From positions 1 through 64,000 of the forward strand of contig NZ_WPIN01000005.1 of the NCBI RefSeq assembly GCF_009754945.1: a DNA stretch of 64,000 nt, written 5' to 3'. Shown piece after piece: positions 60,845 through 64,000 of the stretch (position 1 is its first letter; every line of letters starts with the position of its first letter). The notes under the pieces were generated by a model. That model was not told the DNA's origin, did not search any database, and saw only the letters and a program-made list of their open reading frames with translations. This DNA comes from Spirosoma arboris. GTDB lineage: Bacteria; Bacteroidota; Bacteroidia; Cytophagales; Spirosomataceae. The translations under genes and the position numbers were made by a program.

Positions 60845-61840
60845 ATGCAGTACCGGAAATTAGGGAATTCCAATCTGGAAGTTTCAGTGATCACATTCGG
60901 AGCCTGGGCAGCTGGTGGCTGGATGTGGGGGGGTACCGAGCGAAATGAGGCTATTAAGGCCATTCGGGCCTCCTACGACGTAGGCGTAACCTCCATTGAC
61001 ACGGCCCCTATCTATGGCCAGGGATTAAGTGAAGAAATTGTAGGCGATGCTATCCGGGATCTCCCCCGCGATTCAATTCAGATACTTACCAAATTTGGAC
61101 TCAGATGGGATCTGGATCGCGGAAGCCTTCACATGAAAAGTAAAAACGCCGAAGGAGAATCCATCGATATTTATAAATATGCTTCGAAAGAAAGTATTAT
61201 TCACGAATGTGAAGACAGCCTGAAACGGTTAGGAACTGATTATATCGACCTTTATCAGATCCATTGGCCTGATAAAACCACGCCCATTCAGGAAACGATG
61301 GAAGCGGTTTCACGCCTGATCGACCAGGGCAAAGTACGGTATGCAGGTGTCTGCAACTACAATACCGACCTCCTGACAGAAGCTTCTCAGTACATAAATC
61401 TGGTTTCCAACCAGGTTCCCTATAGTATGGTAAAGCGGGATATTGAACAGGACACAGTACCTTATTGCCTGCAACATAATTTGTCGATTCTGGCTTATAG
61501 TCCGTTGGAACGAGGTTTATTAACGGGTAAAATGAAACCAGGGCACCAATTTGCCCCAGACGACCACAGAGCCTCACTGCATTTTTTTACCGATACGAAT
61601 TTAGCTCGGGTCAATAGTTTTCTCGAAAAAATTAGCCCACTGGCCAACGAAAAACAGTGTACAATCGGGCAGTTGGTGTTGAAATGGACCATTGAACAGC
61701 CTGGCATTACCATTGCTCTGGCGGGAGCAAGGAATGAAAAACAGGCATTGGAAAATGCCGCTGCTGCCGATGTAGAATTAGCTCCTTCAGAATTAGCACT
61801 CATTACCAGCCAGTTAAATGAACTAAAGCTGGCCAAATAA
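60845..61840 (+). CDS. Aldo/keto reductase
   Basis: The 331-aa enzyme has the AKR barrel with Asp52 and Tyr57 in SIDTAPIYGQG, Lys83 in LTKFGLR and a His in YQIHWPD, followed by SNQVPYSMV and LAYSPLERGLLTG. It lies 163 bases from the divergent HxlR gene, a typical regulator-target arrangement. Substrate is not readable. Confidence 0.88.
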   Translation: MQYRKLGNSNLEVSVITFGAWAAGGWMWGGTERNEAIKAIRASYDVGVTSIDTAPIYGQGLSEEIVGDAIRDLPRDSIQILTKFGLRWDLDRGSLHMKSKNAEGESIDIYKYASKESIIHECEDSLKRLGTDYIDLYQIHWPDKTTPIQETMEAVSRLIDQGKVRYAGVCNYNTDLLTEASQYINLVSNQVPYSMVKRDIEQDTVPYCLQHNLSILAYSPLERGLLTGKMKPGHQFAPDDHRASLHFFTDTNLARVNSFLEKISPLANEKQCTIGQLVLKWTIEQPGITIALAGARNEKQALENAAAADVELAPSELALITSQLNELKLAK

Positions 61841-61893
61841 GTACTAGAGCGGGTTAAGCTGCTTTAGTACTGACTACCATCCGACACAAAACC

Positions 61894-63471
61894 ATGTTTA
61901 CAAGAAGAATTTTCATAAAGAGAACCGGTTTGAGTGCGGCTGGCTTAGGATTGATGCCTGGACTTCCAGACTTTAGTAAGTTGGAACCTGCCTTTGTACC
62001 TGTCGAATTACCACGCAGTACACCCGAACAACAAGGTATAGCATCATCATCCATCCGTAAATTCCTGGATGCCGCCAATAGCAGCGGGCAGGAGTTTCAT
62101 AGCCTTATGATCGTACGTCATGGTCATATTGTAGCCGAAGGCTGGTGGGCACCCTACTCGTCGGAGCACCGGCAACAACTATATTCCGTCAGTAAAAGCT
62201 TCACCAGTACAGCTATTGGGTTCGCAGTTTCTGAAGGGCTTCTTTCGGTTGATGACCCCATCGTTAAATTTTTTCCGGAGGCCGTGCCCGCTGAAATCAG
62301 TGATAATCTGGCTTCATTACGCGTAAAGCACCTACTTTCTATGTCGGTTGGTCATGCTAAAGATTCCATCCTGATACTGGAAGCCTCTCCGCCAGGTGTC
62401 ACCTGGGAAAAAACCTTTCTAAGCCTGCCTGTTGTCTTTACACCTGGCACTCAGTTTATGTATAATTCGGGAGCCAGCTATATGCTGAGTTCCATCGTCA
62501 AACGAGTAACGGGCCAAACGGCTCAAAACTACCTGACATCCCGTTTGTATAAACCCCTGGCTATTACAGATTCTACCTGGACAGAAAATTTTGAAGGTAT
62601 CAACATGGGGGCATCTCATTTACGGATGCGAACCGAAAATCTGGCAAAGTTTGGTCAGTTATACCTTCAAAAGGGAAAATGGAATGGAAAGCAGGTCCTG
62701 AATGCCGATTGGATTGCGGCCGCATCCTCGAAACAGATCGTCAATGGCAAAAACGATAGTAGCTGGGGATATGGATACGGCTATCAGTTCTGGTTAAATC
62801 CTCCCGGCGGTTTTCGGGCCGATGGTGCCTTTGGACAGTACATCATGGTTTTGCCGGAACAGGATGCAGTCGTTGTAATTACCAGCGAAAGTATAGCGAC
62901 AAAAACAACCATGCAGTTGGTGTGGGATGGGCTCGTTCCGGCCATGACCAACACTCCACTTCCCAAAAACCCTACAGAATCTAATCAACTCCTGGCTGAA
63001 CTGAAAGGACTCAAATACGATCCGCCACTATTGGAAACCCATTCTACTAATGCGTCCAGGATTTCGGGAAAGGAGTTCTTATTGGATAAAAATGAATTCA
63101 ACGCCAAATCAGTATCGTTCAAATTTGTTGGCAACAAATGTATTTTCACGTTAAAGGAAGACGGCAAACCAGACATTATCATTACCAATGGCCTGAATCA
63201 CTGGATTAGAGAAGGCAATAAAAAACCACTACCTCATTCGTTGTTCTCGCTACGAAGAATTGATTTTGATTCCATTGTTGCTGCCAGTGCTACCTGGCAG
63301 AATGATAACACCCTTTTGTTAACCTGGCGCTTTATTGAAACTGTACATACCGACAGTCTTAGCTGCACGTTCGATACTGATCGATTAACCATCAAGTTTT
63401 TATTCAGTGTAGCCCGTTTGCAGAAAAAGTCTGACGATCGACCTGATATTACCGGTAAAATGCTTGCTTAA
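61894..63471 (+). CDS. Beta-lactamase-family serine hydrolase
   Basis: The 525-aa protein has a basic N-region followed by a hydrophobic signal (FTRRIFIKRTGLSAAGLGLM; Tat-like RR) and a class C beta-lactamase/esterase domain (about 40-370): Ser98-Val-Ser-Lys101 in LYSVSKSF, YNS in FMYNSGASY and an HxG-like region near GAFGQYIMV. The C-terminal 150 residues form an extra beta domain. It could hydrolyse esters or peptidoglycan stems rather than beta-lactams. It lies 53 bases after the aldo/keto reductase. Confidence 0.82.
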   Translation: MFTRRIFIKRTGLSAAGLGLMPGLPDFSKLEPAFVPVELPRSTPEQQGIASSSIRKFLDAANSSGQEFHSLMIVRHGHIVAEGWWAPYSSEHRQQLYSVSKSFTSTAIGFAVSEGLLSVDDPIVKFFPEAVPAEISDNLASLRVKHLLSMSVGHAKDSILILEASPPGVTWEKTFLSLPVVFTPGTQFMYNSGASYMLSSIVKRVTGQTAQNYLTSRLYKPLAITDSTWTENFEGINMGASHLRMRTENLAKFGQLYLQKGKWNGKQVLNADWIAAASSKQIVNGKNDSSWGYGYGYQFWLNPPGGFRADGAFGQYIMVLPEQDAVVVITSESIATKTTMQLVWDGLVPAMTNTPLPKNPTESNQLLAELKGLKYDPPLLETHSTNASRISGKEFLLDKNEFNAKSVSFKFVGNKCIFTLKEDGKPDIIITNGLNHWIREGNKKPLPHSLFSLRRIDFDSIVAASATWQNDNTLLLTWRFIETVHTDSLSCTFDTDRLTIKFLFSVARLQKKSDDRPDITGKMLA

Positions 63472-63520
63472 AATCTTACTCTTTTGCCTCCCTATATCTG
63501 ATTATTCTAAAACCCCTTTT

Positions 63521-64000
63521 ATGAAAAAGTTATCTGTCGCCCTGATCGCTCTATTGTTCATAGTAAATACATGGGCATTGGCCCAGCAAAATACACAATG
63601 GACCTACTTGTTTGATGGCAAATCGGTGGAACCGTTAAGAGGCTATAAAATGACCTCATTCCCGACGGATGCCTGGAAAATTGAGGATGGAGCTTTGGTG
63701 GCGCAAACGGGTGTGCCCAATATAGATTTAGTAACCAAAGAAAACTACAAGAATTTCGAACTTGACCTCGACTGGAAAGTATCTGTAGCCGGAAATAGTG
63801 GTGTGTTTTACTATGTAAATGAAGAAGCCGCTAGTGAAGCCGGAAATGGAAACAGCCCGAACTGGCTGGATAATTTCGAGATGCAATTACTGGACGATGT
63901 CAACTTCAACGATAAAGCACCCATCCGTTCGGCAGGCTCACTTTATGATCTGATTATTCCGACCAACAAACACTTAAAACCCGTTGGCGAGTACAACCAA
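63521..64000 (+). CDS. DUF1080 (3-keto-disaccharide hydrolase-like) protein, truncated by the window end
   Basis: The visible 160 residues start with a signal peptide (MKKLSVALIALLFIVNTWAL...Q) followed by the DUF1080 concanavalin-like pattern WTYLFDGKSVEPLRGYK, AWKIEDGALVAQTG, NFELDLDWKVSVAGNSGVFY and MQLLDD. Family members bind or hydrolyse modified disaccharides. It follows the serine hydrolase gene and continues beyond the window. Confidence 0.85.
   Translation, partial: MKKLSVALIALLFIVNTWALAQQNTQWTYLFDGKSVEPLRGYKMTSFPTDAWKIEDGALVAQTGVPNIDLVTKENYKNFELDLDWKVSVAGNSGVFYYVNEEAASEAGNGNSPNWLDNFEMQLLDDVNFNDKAPIRSAGSLYDLIIPTNKHLKPVGEYNQ

Noticed and set aside
1-64000. CRISPR array
   Set aside because: No regularly spaced identical repeats with unique spacers were seen; the repeats found are inverted pairs or periodic low-complexity runs.

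Overview
The window looks like a chromosomal segment of a Spirosoma-like member of the Cytophagales (Bacteroidota). Evidence is the SusC/SusD pair, TonB-dependent uptake, many Bacteroidota-type secreted glycoside hydrolases, weak Shine-Dalgarno signals, a TPR histidine kinase, a Bacteroidota-type tyrosine recombinase and a DUF11-style surface-protein remnant. The assignment is by gene content only.

Bases 1 to about 11,830 are an AT-rich accessory island. It holds a stand-alone TIR protein, a two-gene operon in which a TIR effector and a multi-pass membrane protein both begin with a similar helical domain (effector-associated-domain-like), a small HTH protein, two unknown overlapping genes and a tyrosine integrase. 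Two diverged hairpins of matching layout lie at 1-64 and 7104-7168 and bracket this part. Beyond the integrase follow an Abi-alpha (DUF4393) gene cut by an in-frame amber codon, a large PIN-like protein, a PIN RNase with a small membrane protein, and a HEPN-motif protein. A tRNA T-arm-like fragment at about 11,801-11,827 coincides with the return to ordinary composition.

Bases 12,000-15,050 carry a small membrane protein, a secreted Ntn-type amidohydrolase with a membrane tail, and a frameshifted remnant of a surface protein. Bases 15,048-37,031 are a polysaccharide and sugar-acid utilisation locus: IclR regulator, SusC/SusD, GH5-like, two tandem GH10 and one GH2 enzyme, then an MFS carrier and four enzymes (SDR dehydrogenase, SMP-30 lactonase, glucarate-dehydratase-like enolase, RraA-like aldolase) that could form a complete non-phosphorylative sugar oxidation route, plus two exported FAD oxidoreductases.

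Bases 37,106-47,809 (minus strand) form a cluster of FHA-like protein, tiny membrane protein, PP2C phosphatase, two Ser/Thr kinases, a FtsW/RodA-PBP fusion and a second FHA protein. Its content parallels the actinobacterial fhaA-fhaB-pstP-rodA-pbpA-pknA-pknB cluster, with RodA and PBP fused in one polypeptide.

Bases 48,000-64,000 hold an MFS transporter, a TPR histidine kinase with a sigma-54-type response regulator, a run of alpha/beta hydrolases, aldehyde dehydrogenase and SDR, a single-domain response regulator, a HxlR regulator divergent from an aldo/keto reductase, a beta-lactamase-family hydrolase and the start of a DUF1080 protein.

A recurring architectural trait of the core part is long inverted repeats (22-38 bp arms) between co-directional genes; eight are documented below, mostly unrelated in sequence to each other.
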